A stretch of 64,000 nt of DNA, taken from NCBI RefSeq assembly GCF_900302475.1, contig NZ_OMOQ01000001.1, forward strand, positions 682,001 to 746,000. Reading direction: 5' to 3'. A program made the position numbers and the translations under genes. Origin of the DNA: Defluviimonas aquaemixtae. Its GTDB lineage: Bacteria > Pseudomonadota > Alphaproteobacteria > Rhodobacterales > Rhodobacteraceae. Each line of letters opens with the position of its first letter. Position 1 is the stretch's first letter. Below are positions 51,781 through 59,695 of the stretch, piece by piece. The notes under the pieces were generated by a model. It did not search any database, was not told the origin of the DNA, and saw only the letters and a list, made by a program, of their open reading frames with translations.

Positions 51781-52628
51781 AGGATCACCCTGTGTTCTTT
51801 CTGCCCCGTTGCATCGACCTCGGCACGATATGTGCGGCCATCGTTTTCGGTCGGCTTGGCCATCTCCTGGCTGGCTGTGGTTACGAACAGCGTCTGCAAT
51901 TTCTCACTCCCGAATGCGGGGCACGTGCTGCGTTTGCCGGGAACCCCGAAGCTGTGCAGTTCCCGGCCGTCCGGGGCGTGGACCGTCACCTTGCCGTGGC
52001 CGTAATGCGCGCACCATAGATTGCCGTCGGCATCGACGACTGCGCCATCCGGCCGGTACGCATCGGCGGACAGGTCGAGGAACAGGTCCGGCTCACCCTT
52101 CGGCCAACCTTTCGGGTCGAGCGGCTGCCGCCAGATCCTGCATTTCGGCGTGTCGGCCAGATAGGCATGTCCGCCATCGGGCGTGAAACACATCGCGTTC
52201 GGAATCGACCAGGGCGCGTACAGCTGGCGCAATTCGCCCCGGTAGTAGCGGTAGATCGCCCCCGCTTCGCTTTCCTTGTTCTTGCCCATCGTGCCGATCC
52301 AGAACCCGCCATAGGGGTCCGCGCGCCCGTCATTCGAGCGGGTCACCGGATTGTCGGCTTCGAGCGGGCAGATCACCTCTTTCGCGCCGGTCTCGATGTT
52401 GAAATCGATCAACGCGGTTTCACTTGCGACCATGAGCCGGTCCGAGTCGATCCAGCCCGCGGCCGAGACGTATTCGCCGAACTGCCACAACCGCCGTCCC
52501 GCCTCCGTTCGGGAGTAGAGCCTGTGGGTGTTGATGTCGAACCAGAAAAACTCGCCACGCTCTGGATGCCAGAGCGGTCCTTCGCCGAGCGAACACTGTG
52601 TATCGTCGAAAACCTTCATCCCCGTCAT
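51777..52628 (-). CDS. SMP-30/gluconolactonase family lactonase
   Basis: This 283-residue six-bladed propeller hydrolyses sugar lactones to aldonates. Metal and active-site residues are in SLGEGPLWHPERGEFFWFDI (Glu), VTRSNDGRADPYGGFWIG (Asn, Asp), WSIPNAMCFTPDGGHAYLADT (Asn) and DAYRPDGAVVDADGNLWCA (Asp). The ATG at 52628 overlaps the stop of the FAH-type gene (ATGA); an upstream longer ORF start (52691) lies inside it. Xylono-, arabino-, glucono- or uronic-acid-derived lactones are candidate substrates. Confidence 0.93.
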   Translation of the reverse strand: MTGMKVFDDTQCSLGEGPLWHPERGEFFWFDINTHRLYSRTEAGRRLWQFGEYVSAAGWIDSDRLMVASETALIDFNIETGAKEVICPLEADNPVTRSNDGRADPYGGFWIGTMGKNKESEAGAIYRYYRGELRQLYAPWSIPNAMCFTPDGGHAYLADTPKCRIWRQPLDPKGWPKGEPDLFLDLSADAYRPDGAVVDADGNLWCAHYGHGKVTVHAPDGRELHSFGVPGKRSTCPAFGSEKLQTLFVTTASQEMAKPTENDGRTYRAEVDATGQKEHRVIL

Positions 52629-53776
52629 AGCAACCCCCGTCCTGCCAGATTGCGCATCAGTGCCGCCGTGCCGAATGTCCATTCCGGACATTCCGTTGAC
52701 AGCCGCACGGTGTTGCGAAGCTCGCCCAAAGCCGCTTCAGAAATCGACACCACATCGCCCGCGTGATGAGTGAAGCCCTGGCCCGGTGCATCACGGTCGT
52801 CTACGGGCGCGAACATGGTGCCAAGGAACAGGAAGAAGCCGTCGGGATACTGATGGTGCCGTCCGATGGTCTGGCGGACGATGTCGGCCGGGTCGCGGCT
52901 GATCTTCGTCATCGAGGAATGGCCCTCGAGCGTGAACCCGTCCTCGCCCACGATCTTCATGGACAGCTCCGCCCTGCGTACGTCGTCGAGGCCGAAACCG
53001 GTGTCGAAGAGCCGCAGGAACGGCCCGATGGCGCAGGAGGCGTTGTTGTCTTTGGCCTTGCCGAGAAGAAGCGCGGATCGGCCCTCTAGATCGCGCAGGT
53101 TCACGTCATTGCCGAGCGTGGCGCCGACGATCTTGCCCTTTGAATTGACGGCGAGGACGATTTCCGGTTCGGGATTGTTCCATTTCGAGATCGGGTGTAG
53201 CCCGACGCCTGCCCCCCAGCCAACCGAGGCCATCGGTGGGCACTTGGTGAAAACTTCGGCATCGGGGCCGATGCCGACTTCGAGATATTGCGACCAGAGC
53301 CCTTCGGCCTGAAGCACCGACTTCACTTTCATCGCCCGATCGGAGCCTGGCTCGATACCAGACAGGCTTTCGCCAATGATCGCGCCGACCTTGGCACGGA
53401 CCGCCTCGGCCCGATCGGGATCGCCGGCGGCCTGCTCCTCGATCACCCGTTCGACCATGCTTTCGGCGAAGGTCACGCCGCTCGCCTTGATCGCCTGCAG
53501 ATCGGCGGGCGACAGAAAGTGCAGCGAGTCTTCGCCCGCCGCCTCTGTCGAGCCCGCGACGAGACCGGCCAGCGTACCGATAGTGTGACCTTGCGCGTCG
53601 CGCGCCGTGGCGGCCGGGTCGGGCGTCTCAAGCAGCGCCTGCATGGTCGGCACGGCGCGGCTTGTAATGTCGATCACCGCTTCGCCGTCCAGGCGGACCA
53701 AAGCGGGGCCGATTCCGGGCCGCCAGACGCGGCCCACGAACGCGGCGTCTGATGTCGGGTTGGAATGGGGCAGCAT
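52625..53776 (-). CDS. FAH-family 2-keto-3-deoxy sugar acid dehydratase (XylX/AraD1-like)
   Basis: This 383-residue fumarylacetoacetase-superfamily protein is longer than hydrolases of the group and matches 2-keto-3-deoxy-pentonate dehydratases of Weimberg-type pathways. Segments: AIIGESLSGIEPGSDRAMKVKS, ISKWNNPEPEIVLAVNSKGKIVGATLGNDVNLRDLEGRSALLLGKAKDNNASCAIGPF (metal Glu and Asp, Lys) and FLFLGTMFAPVDDRDAPGQGFTHHAGD. It would turn a 2-keto-3-deoxy acid into an alpha-ketoglutarate semialdehyde-type product. The ATG at 53776 is six bases after AGGAGG; the GTG at 53782 is too close to it. The matching semialdehyde dehydrogenase is not in the window. Confidence 0.88.
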   Translation of the reverse strand: MLPHSNPTSDAAFVGRVWRPGIGPALVRLDGEAVIDITSRAVPTMQALLETPDPAATARDAQGHTIGTLAGLVAGSTEAAGEDSLHFLSPADLQAIKASGVTFAESMVERVIEEQAAGDPDRAEAVRAKVGAIIGESLSGIEPGSDRAMKVKSVLQAEGLWSQYLEVGIGPDAEVFTKCPPMASVGWGAGVGLHPISKWNNPEPEIVLAVNSKGKIVGATLGNDVNLRDLEGRSALLLGKAKDNNASCAIGPFLRLFDTGFGLDDVRRAELSMKIVGEDGFTLEGHSSMTKISRDPADIVRQTIGRHHQYPDGFFLFLGTMFAPVDDRDAPGQGFTHHAGDVVSISEAALGELRNTVRLSTECPEWTFGTAALMRNLAGRGLL

Positions 53777-53785
53777 CCGCACCTC

Positions 53786-53986
53786 CTAGTTCACCGGCGG
53801 CAGCATTCTGCCGGGGATTAGACTACCTTTCGTGTCGGAGAATACCTTCCCCGCCGGCGCAGCGCCGCGTTCGGCCAGCGGCATCTCTTCCGGCTCGCTG
53901 GGGCCGATCCTAGGTCCGGCATGCAAACTGCCGCCCCGGTCAGCGGTCGGTTGGATTTGCGTGCTCTTGCCGTTGGCGACGGTCAT
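53786..53986 (-). CDS. Small hypothetical protein (66 residues) within the sugar-acid operon
   Basis: The ATG at 53986 overlaps the stop of the enolase-superfamily gene as ATGA, and its own TAG is part of the ribosome site of the following gene (CTAGGAGG). The product begins MTVANGKSTQIQPTAD, is hydrophilic, has no cysteine, signal or membrane segment, and ends GRMLPPVN. No family is recognised. The tight coupling on both sides suggests it is translated. Without homologues it could also be a spacer ORF. Confidence 0.55.
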   Translation of the reverse strand: MTVANGKSTQIQPTADRGGSLHAGPRIGPSEPEEMPLAERGAAPAGKVFSDTKGSLIPGRMLPPVN

Positions 53987-55185
53987 CGATCCTCCAGCTT
54001 CGAGATCTTTCGCGTTGTGGTGAAGGCGCGGTCCAGATCGGGGATGAGGTCAAGTCCGAGCCCCGGACCCGGCGGCACGGTGATCATGCCACCTTCCACC
54101 GCCGGAAGGGCAGTCACCAGATCGCGGTACCACGTGCGATAGAACGCGCGGACGCTTTCCTGAACGAGCGCGTTCGGTGCCGCGAGCGACAGGTGCGTCG
54201 AGGCCGCCAGCACGACGGGACCGGTGCAGTCGTGCGGAGCGATCGGCAGTTTCTCGGCTTCGGCCATCGCGGCCACCTTTCGTGCGGTGGTGAGACCGCC
54301 GCACCAGCTGAGGTCCAGCATCACGATGCCTGCAGCGCCGGTCGCCAGAAGGTCGCGGAATGCGCCGATGCCGCTGAGCGTTTCGGAGGCGCAAACCGGC
54401 GCCGTGCTTTCGGCCGCGTAGCGTTTCAGGAGGTCGAGGCTGTCGAGCCGGATGGGATCTTCGTGCCAGTAGGTACCGAAAGGGGCGAGCGCCTTCGCAA
54501 TGCGGATGGCGGGCGTGAGCTGCCACATCGAATGGAATTCGACCATGATGTCCATCGCGTCACCCAGGGCGCGGCGAATCTTCTCGAAGGGCTCAAGTGC
54601 CGCTTTCAGCTCGTCCAACGAAATGTGAGCGCCCCCATTTGCCTCGGCGGCGGCATCGAAGGGCCAGATCTTCATTGCCGTGATGCCGTCGTCGAGGAGC
54701 GACTGGGCCAGCTCGTCGGCCCGGTGAAGAAATCCATTCAGGTCGTCGTACCGTCCACCGGTGGCCAGCCCGTAGTTGCCGGTCTGCTGGCCCGAGTCAT
54801 CCTTGATGTATTCGGTGCCGGCGCAGGTATTGTAGGTGCGGATCCGGTCCCGCGTGAAGCCGCCCAGTAGCTGTGCGACGGGCTGATCGGTCGCACGACC
54901 CCAGAGGTCCCACAACGCGATGTCGAACGCCGAATTGCCGCGTGTCTCGACGCCGGTCGAACGCCAGCCGAGATAGCCTTCGACCTTCGCCGCGAGGTGT
55001 TCGATCCGGCGGGCGTCTTCTGCAAGCACCAGGGGGGCGAGCGTTTCGTGGACATAGGCTTCGACCGCGCGCGCGCCATAGAACGTTTCGCCCAGGCCAC
55101 TCAGCCCCTCATCGGTGTGAACGTGGAGCCACAGAAGGTTCGGGCGCTCGGCAATCCGGACGGTCTCGACCGCATTGATCTTCAT
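53983..55185 (-). CDS. Mandelate racemase/muconate lactonizing enzyme family sugar acid dehydratase
   Basis: This 400-residue enolase-superfamily enzyme has the capping domain (INAVETVRIAERPNLLWLHVHTDEGLSGLGETF) and a barrel with metal ligands in IMVEFHSMW (Glu), TYWHEDPIRLDSL (Glu) and VCASETLSGIG (Glu), plus a catalytic lysine region GITAMKIWPFD and His in LPIAPHDCTGPVV. The family dehydrates acid sugars or epimerises them; the exact aldonate is not predictable. Its ATG overlaps the LysE stop and its stop overlaps the 66-residue ORF start. It would create a 2-keto-3-deoxy acid for KdgK or the FAH dehydratase. Confidence 0.9.
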   Translation of the reverse strand: MKINAVETVRIAERPNLLWLHVHTDEGLSGLGETFYGARAVEAYVHETLAPLVLAEDARRIEHLAAKVEGYLGWRSTGVETRGNSAFDIALWDLWGRATDQPVAQLLGGFTRDRIRTYNTCAGTEYIKDDSGQQTGNYGLATGGRYDDLNGFLHRADELAQSLLDDGITAMKIWPFDAAAEANGGAHISLDELKAALEPFEKIRRALGDAMDIMVEFHSMWQLTPAIRIAKALAPFGTYWHEDPIRLDSLDLLKRYAAESTAPVCASETLSGIGAFRDLLATGAAGIVMLDLSWCGGLTTARKVAAMAEAEKLPIAPHDCTGPVVLAASTHLSLAAPNALVQESVRAFYRTWYRDLVTALPAVEGGMITVPPGPGLGLDLIPDLDRAFTTTRKISKLEDR

Positions 55186-55784
55186 GTGGCCCCCTTCAGC
55201 GCGGACAACATCGCGAGCGCGACCACGCCCAGCATTGACAGCGCCATGGCAACGTTGATCACCCGATGGGTTCGCTCCGGCAGGTCAAGCCGGTGCAGCA
55301 TGACGCCTGCCCAGAGCCACGCGAGATGGATGGGGATCCAGATGGCGTTCGTGACAAGGGCCTTGGTCGTGACTTCGAAGACCGGATTTCCGGGTGCGTA
55401 GTTGAAGCCAGTGATCAGCGACGTGTTGACCGCGTAGGCCTTGGGGTTCATCGCCTGAAGAAGCAGCCCGCCGCCGATCCCCGGCGGCGCTTTCGCCTCG
55501 ATGAAGGCGACGCGCGACCCGGCCAGCGCGATGCGGGCGGCGAGGTAGAGGAGATAGCCCACCGAGGCTATCATCAGGATGGTGCGCAGCCACGGGATGG
55601 ACAGAAGAATGGCCGCCAGCCCGGTGATCACGGCTAGCATGACCATGTTTGTTCCCAGAAACAGGCCAAACACGTAGCGCAGAGACGGCCGGAATCCGTA
55701 GGCCGCGCCGAAACCGGCGGTCGTCAGCACCCCGGGACCGGGCGTGATGATGAGGAGGATGACGGCCGCCGCGAAGGTGAGCAT
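55182..55784 (-). CDS. LysE family translocator
   Basis: This 200-residue membrane protein has about six hydrophobic segments and the family N-terminus VILLIITPGPGVLTTAGFGAAYGFRP, followed by GYLLYLAARIAL and GLLLQAMNPKAYAVNTSLITGF (the N-P-K motif). The family exports amino acids and other small polar compounds. In an operon for sugar-acid breakdown it may release an overflow intermediate. The ATG and the stop of the idonate-dehydrogenase-like gene share one base (TGATG). Confidence 0.9.
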   Translation of the reverse strand: MLTFAAAVILLIITPGPGVLTTAGFGAAYGFRPSLRYVFGLFLGTNMVMLAVITGLAAILLSIPWLRTILMIASVGYLLYLAARIALAGSRVAFIEAKAPPGIGGGLLLQAMNPKAYAVNTSLITGFNYAPGNPVFEVTTKALVTNAIWIPIHLAWLWAGVMLHRLDLPERTHRVINVAMALSMLGVVALAMLSALKGAT

Positions 55785-56815
55785 CAGGCGAACTCCAGCT
55801 GCACCTTCATGGCCTGCGCACGATTCGATGCGGTGGCGAACGCCGCCTCGAATTCGGCGAGCGGGAAGCTATGCGTGACGAGCGGTTTCACGTCGATCTG
55901 CCCGGCGCGCATCATTTTGACGGCAACAGCGAACTCCTCATGGAAGCGGAACGAGCCTACAAGTTCGATCTCTTTTGCGGTGAGCTGCATCATCGGGACC
56001 GTCATGTCGCCAGACAGGCCAAGTTGCACAGCCCGACCACGCGGGCGAAGGGCCGCGATACCTGCGGAAAGGGCGGGTTGCGCGCCCGAGCACTCGAACA
56101 GAACGTCAAGAGTGCCCTTGCCCTGCGAATAGGCGGTGAGCGCCTGAGGTTCCGCGCGTGTGTCGAGCGCAACATCCGCCCCCACCGCGCGCGCGAAGTC
56201 GAGCACGTTGGCGGAAATGTCCGTCGCGACGATTTCGCCAGCACCTGCTCGCCGCGCGGCGAGGATGACCAGAGCGCCGATCGGCCCACAGCCAGTAATC
56301 AGAACGCGCCGGCCGAGCATTTCGCCCGCCCGGCGGACCGCATGCAATGCGACCGAAAGCGGTTCGGCCATCGCGGCTTCGCCGGGTGACAGGCCTTCGG
56401 CCGGGACGCATTGCGCCGCATCCACCACGAGCTCTTCCCGGAAGGCACCCTGGATGTGGGGAAACGGCATCGCGGAGCCGTAAAAGCGCATGTTCAGGCA
56501 CTGGTTCGGCAATCCGCGCAGGCACTCGCCACACTTGCCGCAGGGCCGCGACGGCGAGATCGCGACGAGGTCGCCCTCGGCCAGTCCCTCGACCGCCTTC
56601 CCGACCGCTGTGACCACGCCCGCGACCTCGTGGCCGAGGATCATCGGTTCGCGCAGCTTAACCGTGCCGAAGCCGCCATTATTGTAATAGTGGAGATCGG
56701 ACCCGCAGATACCGCCGCGCTGCATCCTGACCAGCACCTCTCCCGCACCGGGTGACTGGGCGGGACATTCGGTCAGGCGCAGATCGCGCGCCGCATGAGC
56801 GTAAAGCGCTTTCAC
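55784..56815 (-). CDS. Zinc-dependent alcohol dehydrogenase, L-idonate 5-dehydrogenase-like
   Basis: This 343-residue medium-chain dehydrogenase has GGICGSDLHYYNNGGFG (catalytic zinc Cys), ILGHEVAGVVTAVG (His-Glu), the four-Cys structural-zinc lobe around CGKCGECLRGLPNQCLNM and the Rossmann motif VLITGCGPIGALVILAAR. It is closest to L-idonate 5-dehydrogenase/sorbitol dehydrogenase. The start is a GTG at 56815, nine bases after GGGAGG; a longer frame upstream runs through the divergent operator. It heads the minus-strand operon and faces the SDR/reductase genes. Confidence 0.92.
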   Translation of the reverse strand: MKALYAHAARDLRLTECPAQSPGAGEVLVRMQRGGICGSDLHYYNNGGFGTVKLREPMILGHEVAGVVTAVGKAVEGLAEGDLVAISPSRPCGKCGECLRGLPNQCLNMRFYGSAMPFPHIQGAFREELVVDAAQCVPAEGLSPGEAAMAEPLSVALHAVRRAGEMLGRRVLITGCGPIGALVILAARRAGAGEIVATDISANVLDFARAVGADVALDTRAEPQALTAYSQGKGTLDVLFECSGAQPALSAGIAALRPRGRAVQLGLSGDMTVPMMQLTAKEIELVGSFRFHEEFAVAVKMMRAGQIDVKPLVTHSFPLAEFEAAFATASNRAQAMKVQLEFA

Positions 56816-56860
56816 GAGCAGAAACCTCCCGCTGGGGCTTTGGCTTGCATCACCTTCAGA

Positions 56861-56872
56861 ATGGTATACCAT
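56861..56872. promoter_or_regulatory. GntR/UxuR-type operator between divergent sugar-acid operons
   Basis: Perfect palindrome ATGGTATACCAT, extended by one more pair to 14 bases (56860-56873), in the 118-bp gap between the idonate-dehydrogenase-like operon (minus) and the SDR operon (plus). One site could control both directions. Confidence 0.8.
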
Positions 56873-56933
56873 TTTCATCAAGGCGGGTTTGCCCGGAGAT
56901 GTCAACTCCGGGTCCGCAGAACGGGGAGACAGT

Positions 56934-57695
56934 ATGCGACTATTCGACCTGACCGGGCGCACCGCGCTCGTCACAGGTTCCTCCATGGGGATCGGCTTTG
57001 CCTTGTCGCGGGGGCTTGCGTCCGCGGGCGCGCGGCTGGTCCTGAACGCGCGAAACGGCGGCCGGCTGGAAGAGGCGGCCGGAAGGCTTCGCGAGGCGGG
57101 GGCACAGGTCGCGACGCTGGCCTTCGATGTGACAGATGCCGACGCGGTGCGCGCGGCCGTGGACGGATACGAGGCGGGCAATGGTCCAATCGATATCCTC
57201 GTGAACAATGCCGGAATGCAGCACCGCCGGCCGCTCGAGGAGTTTCCCGTCGAGACCTTCGACCGCCTGATGCGGACCAACGTCAACTCGGCGTTCTACG
57301 TGGGGCAGGCAGTTGCACGCCACATGATCGCGCGTGGTGCGGGCAAGATCATCAACATCGCAAGCGTCCAAAGCGCGCTCGCCCGGCCCGGCATCGCGCC
57401 CTATACAACATCCAAGGGCGCGATCGCGAACCTGACCAAAGGCATGGCGACGGACTGGGCGAGGCATGGGCTCAACTGCAACGCCATCGCGCCGGGCTAT
57501 TTCGACACTCCGCTGAATGCGGCGCTGGTCGCGGACCCGGAATTCTCCGCTTGGTTGGAAAAGCGCACACCCGCCGGGCGCTGGGGCCAGGTCGAAGAGC
57601 TGGTCGGCGCCTGCGTCTTTCTTGCCTCCGACGCTGCGAGTTTCGTCAATGGCCACACGCTCTTTGTCGACGGTGGCATCACGGCAAGTCTCTGA
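56934..57695 (+). CDS. SDR family oxidoreductase, gluconate 5-dehydrogenase-like
   Basis: This 253-residue short-chain dehydrogenase has TALVTGSSMGIGFALSRGLASAGARL (NADP-type), LVNNAGMQHRRPLEEF (N-N-A-G), IINIASVQSALARPGIAPYTTSKGAIANL (Ser, Tyr, Lys) and NAIAPGYFDTPLN. It resembles IdnO/gluconate 5-dehydrogenase, which pairs with an L-idonate 5-dehydrogenase; the divergent gene encodes just such a partner. The start at 56934 follows GGGGAGAC. It is the first gene of the plus-strand unit. Confidence 0.93.
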   Translation: MRLFDLTGRTALVTGSSMGIGFALSRGLASAGARLVLNARNGGRLEEAAGRLREAGAQVATLAFDVTDADAVRAAVDGYEAGNGPIDILVNNAGMQHRRPLEEFPVETFDRLMRTNVNSAFYVGQAVARHMIARGAGKIINIASVQSALARPGIAPYTTSKGAIANLTKGMATDWARHGLNCNAIAPGYFDTPLNAALVADPEFSAWLEKRTPAGRWGQVEELVGACVFLASDAASFVNGHTLFVDGGITASL

Positions 57696-57706
57696 GGGAG
57701 GACATC

Positions 57707-58627
57707 ATGGGCGACAAACCCGTCATCGGCTTCATCGGGGTGGGCTTCATGGGCCACGGCATGGCCAAGAACATCCTGAAGGGCGGATATGAGCTTTGGG
57801 TCAAGGGGCACCGCAACCGTGCACCGGTCGACAGCCTGGTCGGCATGGGCGCCACGGAGGCTGCCTCGCCGCGCGAGATGGCCGAGAATTGCGACATCAT
57901 CCACATCTGTTTGTCGAATTCGCCGCAAGTGGAGGCTGTCATTCGTGGCGCGGATGGCATTCTCGCAGGTGCGCGAAAAGGGCTGATCGTGATCGACACG
58001 TCTACCTCCGATCCTACCTCGACGATGGCGCTTGCGGGGGAAATGACCAAGCGAGGCGTGACGATGGTCGACGCTCCGTTGGGCCGCACGCCGAAGGAAG
58101 CCGAGGAAGGCACGCTCGACGCCATGGTCGGTGGCGATGAGGAGACGTTTGAGAAAGTCCAGCCGGTTATCGAATGCTGGGCCGGCAACATCAGCCACAT
58201 GGGCCCGACCGGCAACGGGCACAAGATGAAGCTCCTGATGAACTTCATAAGCCTGGGCTACGCCGCACTCTATTCCGAGGCGACCGTGCTCGGCGCGAAG
58301 GTGGGCATCGCGCCGGTGCAGATCAGGGACGTGATCGGGTCAAGCCGGCTGGGCAATGGCTTCTTCGACACCTTCATGCGGTACACGGTCGATCGCGACC
58401 GCGATGCGCACAAGTTCACCGTCACAAATGCAGCGAAGGATATTCGCTACGCAAACGCGATGGCGATGGATGCAGGCCTCGTCAACGTCATGGCCGCTGC
58501 CACGCGGCACTACTTCGCCCATGTCGAGGCGATCGGTGCGGGCGCGGACTACGTGCCAATGCTGTCCGACCACGTCGCGCGGCTGAACGGTCTCGACATG
58601 GCGAAAGAGGCGAAGAAGGGCCGCTGA
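57707..58627 (+). CDS. NAD(P)-dependent beta-hydroxyacid dehydrogenase (2-hydroxy-3-oxopropionate reductase-like)
   Basis: This 306-residue 3-hydroxyisobutyrate dehydrogenase-family enzyme has IGFIGVGFMGHGMAKNILKGGYEL (G-x-G-x-M-G), the substrate loop VDAPLGRTPKEAEEGTLDAMVGG and the catalytic Lys in GHKMKLLMNFISLGYAALYSEA. It probably reduces or oxidises a three- or four-carbon beta-hydroxyacid such as tartronate semialdehyde. The start at 57707 follows GGGAGG. It lies between the SDR and the phytanoyl-CoA dioxygenase family gene. Confidence 0.92.
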   Translation: MGDKPVIGFIGVGFMGHGMAKNILKGGYELWVKGHRNRAPVDSLVGMGATEAASPREMAENCDIIHICLSNSPQVEAVIRGADGILAGARKGLIVIDTSTSDPTSTMALAGEMTKRGVTMVDAPLGRTPKEAEEGTLDAMVGGDEETFEKVQPVIECWAGNISHMGPTGNGHKMKLLMNFISLGYAALYSEATVLGAKVGIAPVQIRDVIGSSRLGNGFFDTFMRYTVDRDRDAHKFTVTNAAKDIRYANAMAMDAGLVNVMAAATRHYFAHVEAIGAGADYVPMLSDHVARLNGLDMAKEAKKGR

Positions 58628-58660
58628 CCAGCGCCCGCGATCAACCGGGAGGGTTGGCAG

Positions 58661-59560
58661 ATGCTGACGCGGGAACAGAAGGACTTCTACGCCGAGCACG
58701 GCTACCTGATGGTCGAGAATGCGGTCACGCCCGACCAGCTCGCGCGACTGCGCGCGATCACGGAACGGCTGATCGACGCTTCGCGCGGGGTAAGCGAAAG
58801 CAACGAGGTCTACGACCTCGACAGGGGGCACGCCCCGGATGCGCCGCGCCTCACGCGGATCAAGATCCCGCACAAGCGCGACCCGTATTTCTGGGAGGTC
58901 CTGCGCAACTCCGCCATGACTAAGGTGCTGACGGATCTGCTCGGGCCGGACACGGCGATCCTGACATCGAAGCTCAACACCAAGGCGCCGGGCGGCGGCG
59001 CGGCGGTGGAGTGGCACCAGGACTGGGCTTTCTACCCGCATACCAACGATGACGTGCTTGCGTTCGGGCTGATGCTCGAGGACGTCGGCGTCGATAACGG
59101 GCCGCTAATGGTCGTGCCGGGCACCCACAAAGGGCCGGTTCTCAGCCATCATGTGAACGGGGTTTTCGCAGGCGCGATCGACCCGGACGACCCGCTGTTT
59201 GACAAGGACAGGATCGTGTCTCTGACCGGCAAGGCGGGAAGCATGACGGTGCACCACGTCCGCCTGCTGCACGGTTCGGCGCCCAATGTCAGCGACCGCC
59301 CGCGGCTGATCCTGTTCTACGAGATCGCCGCAGCAGATGCCTGGCCCATCCTCGGCGCGAGTTCCTACATCCATGCGCTCGGGCAGGCGAGGTTCTGGGA
59401 GGACCTTCAGGACCGCACGATCACCGGTAAGCCCTGCCTGACCCCGCGGATGGAAAAGGTCCCGGTCCGCATGCCTCTCCCGCCCGCGCCCGACAACTCT
59501 TCGATCTTCAAGACGCAGGAATCGGCAGGCGCAAGAAGCGCATTCTCGAAAGCGCTGTGA
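58661..59560 (+). CDS. Phytanoyl-CoA dioxygenase (PhyH) family Fe(II)/2-oxoglutarate oxygenase
   Basis: This 299-residue jelly-roll oxygenase has the iron-binding H-x-D in VEWHQDWAFYPHTND, the distal His in MTVHHVRLLHGSAPNVSDRPRL and the 2-oxoglutarate Arg in SDRPRLILFYEI. Family members hydroxylate CoA esters and diverse small molecules. Its place in a sugar-acid cluster is unusual; it could act on an ether, phosphonate or methylated substituent. The start at 58661 follows GGGAGGG. The nearest downstream gene has its own operator. Confidence 0.9.
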   Translation: MLTREQKDFYAEHGYLMVENAVTPDQLARLRAITERLIDASRGVSESNEVYDLDRGHAPDAPRLTRIKIPHKRDPYFWEVLRNSAMTKVLTDLLGPDTAILTSKLNTKAPGGGAAVEWHQDWAFYPHTNDDVLAFGLMLEDVGVDNGPLMVVPGTHKGPVLSHHVNGVFAGAIDPDDPLFDKDRIVSLTGKAGSMTVHHVRLLHGSAPNVSDRPRLILFYEIAAADAWPILGASSYIHALGQARFWEDLQDRTITGKPCLTPRMEKVPVRMPLPPAPDNSSIFKTQESAGARSAFSKAL

Positions 59561-59615
59561 CGCACAATCCTGCGCGTCGCAATGCTCGCTGGCGGATTCC
59601 GTCTTTGCGCTTGCT

Positions 59616-59629
59616 TTTGGTATACCAAA
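59616..59629. promoter_or_regulatory. GntR/UxuR-type operator upstream of the IlvD/Edd dehydratase operon
   Basis: TTTGGTATACCAAA is a perfect 14-base palindrome, the best copy of the series, 66 bases before the dehydratase ATG. Confidence 0.82.
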
Positions 59630-59695
59630 TTGAAATGCTATTCGCAGGCCGCCCACGCGACGACCAGCCTTGCAGGAAATCCCGGGAGGAGAAAA

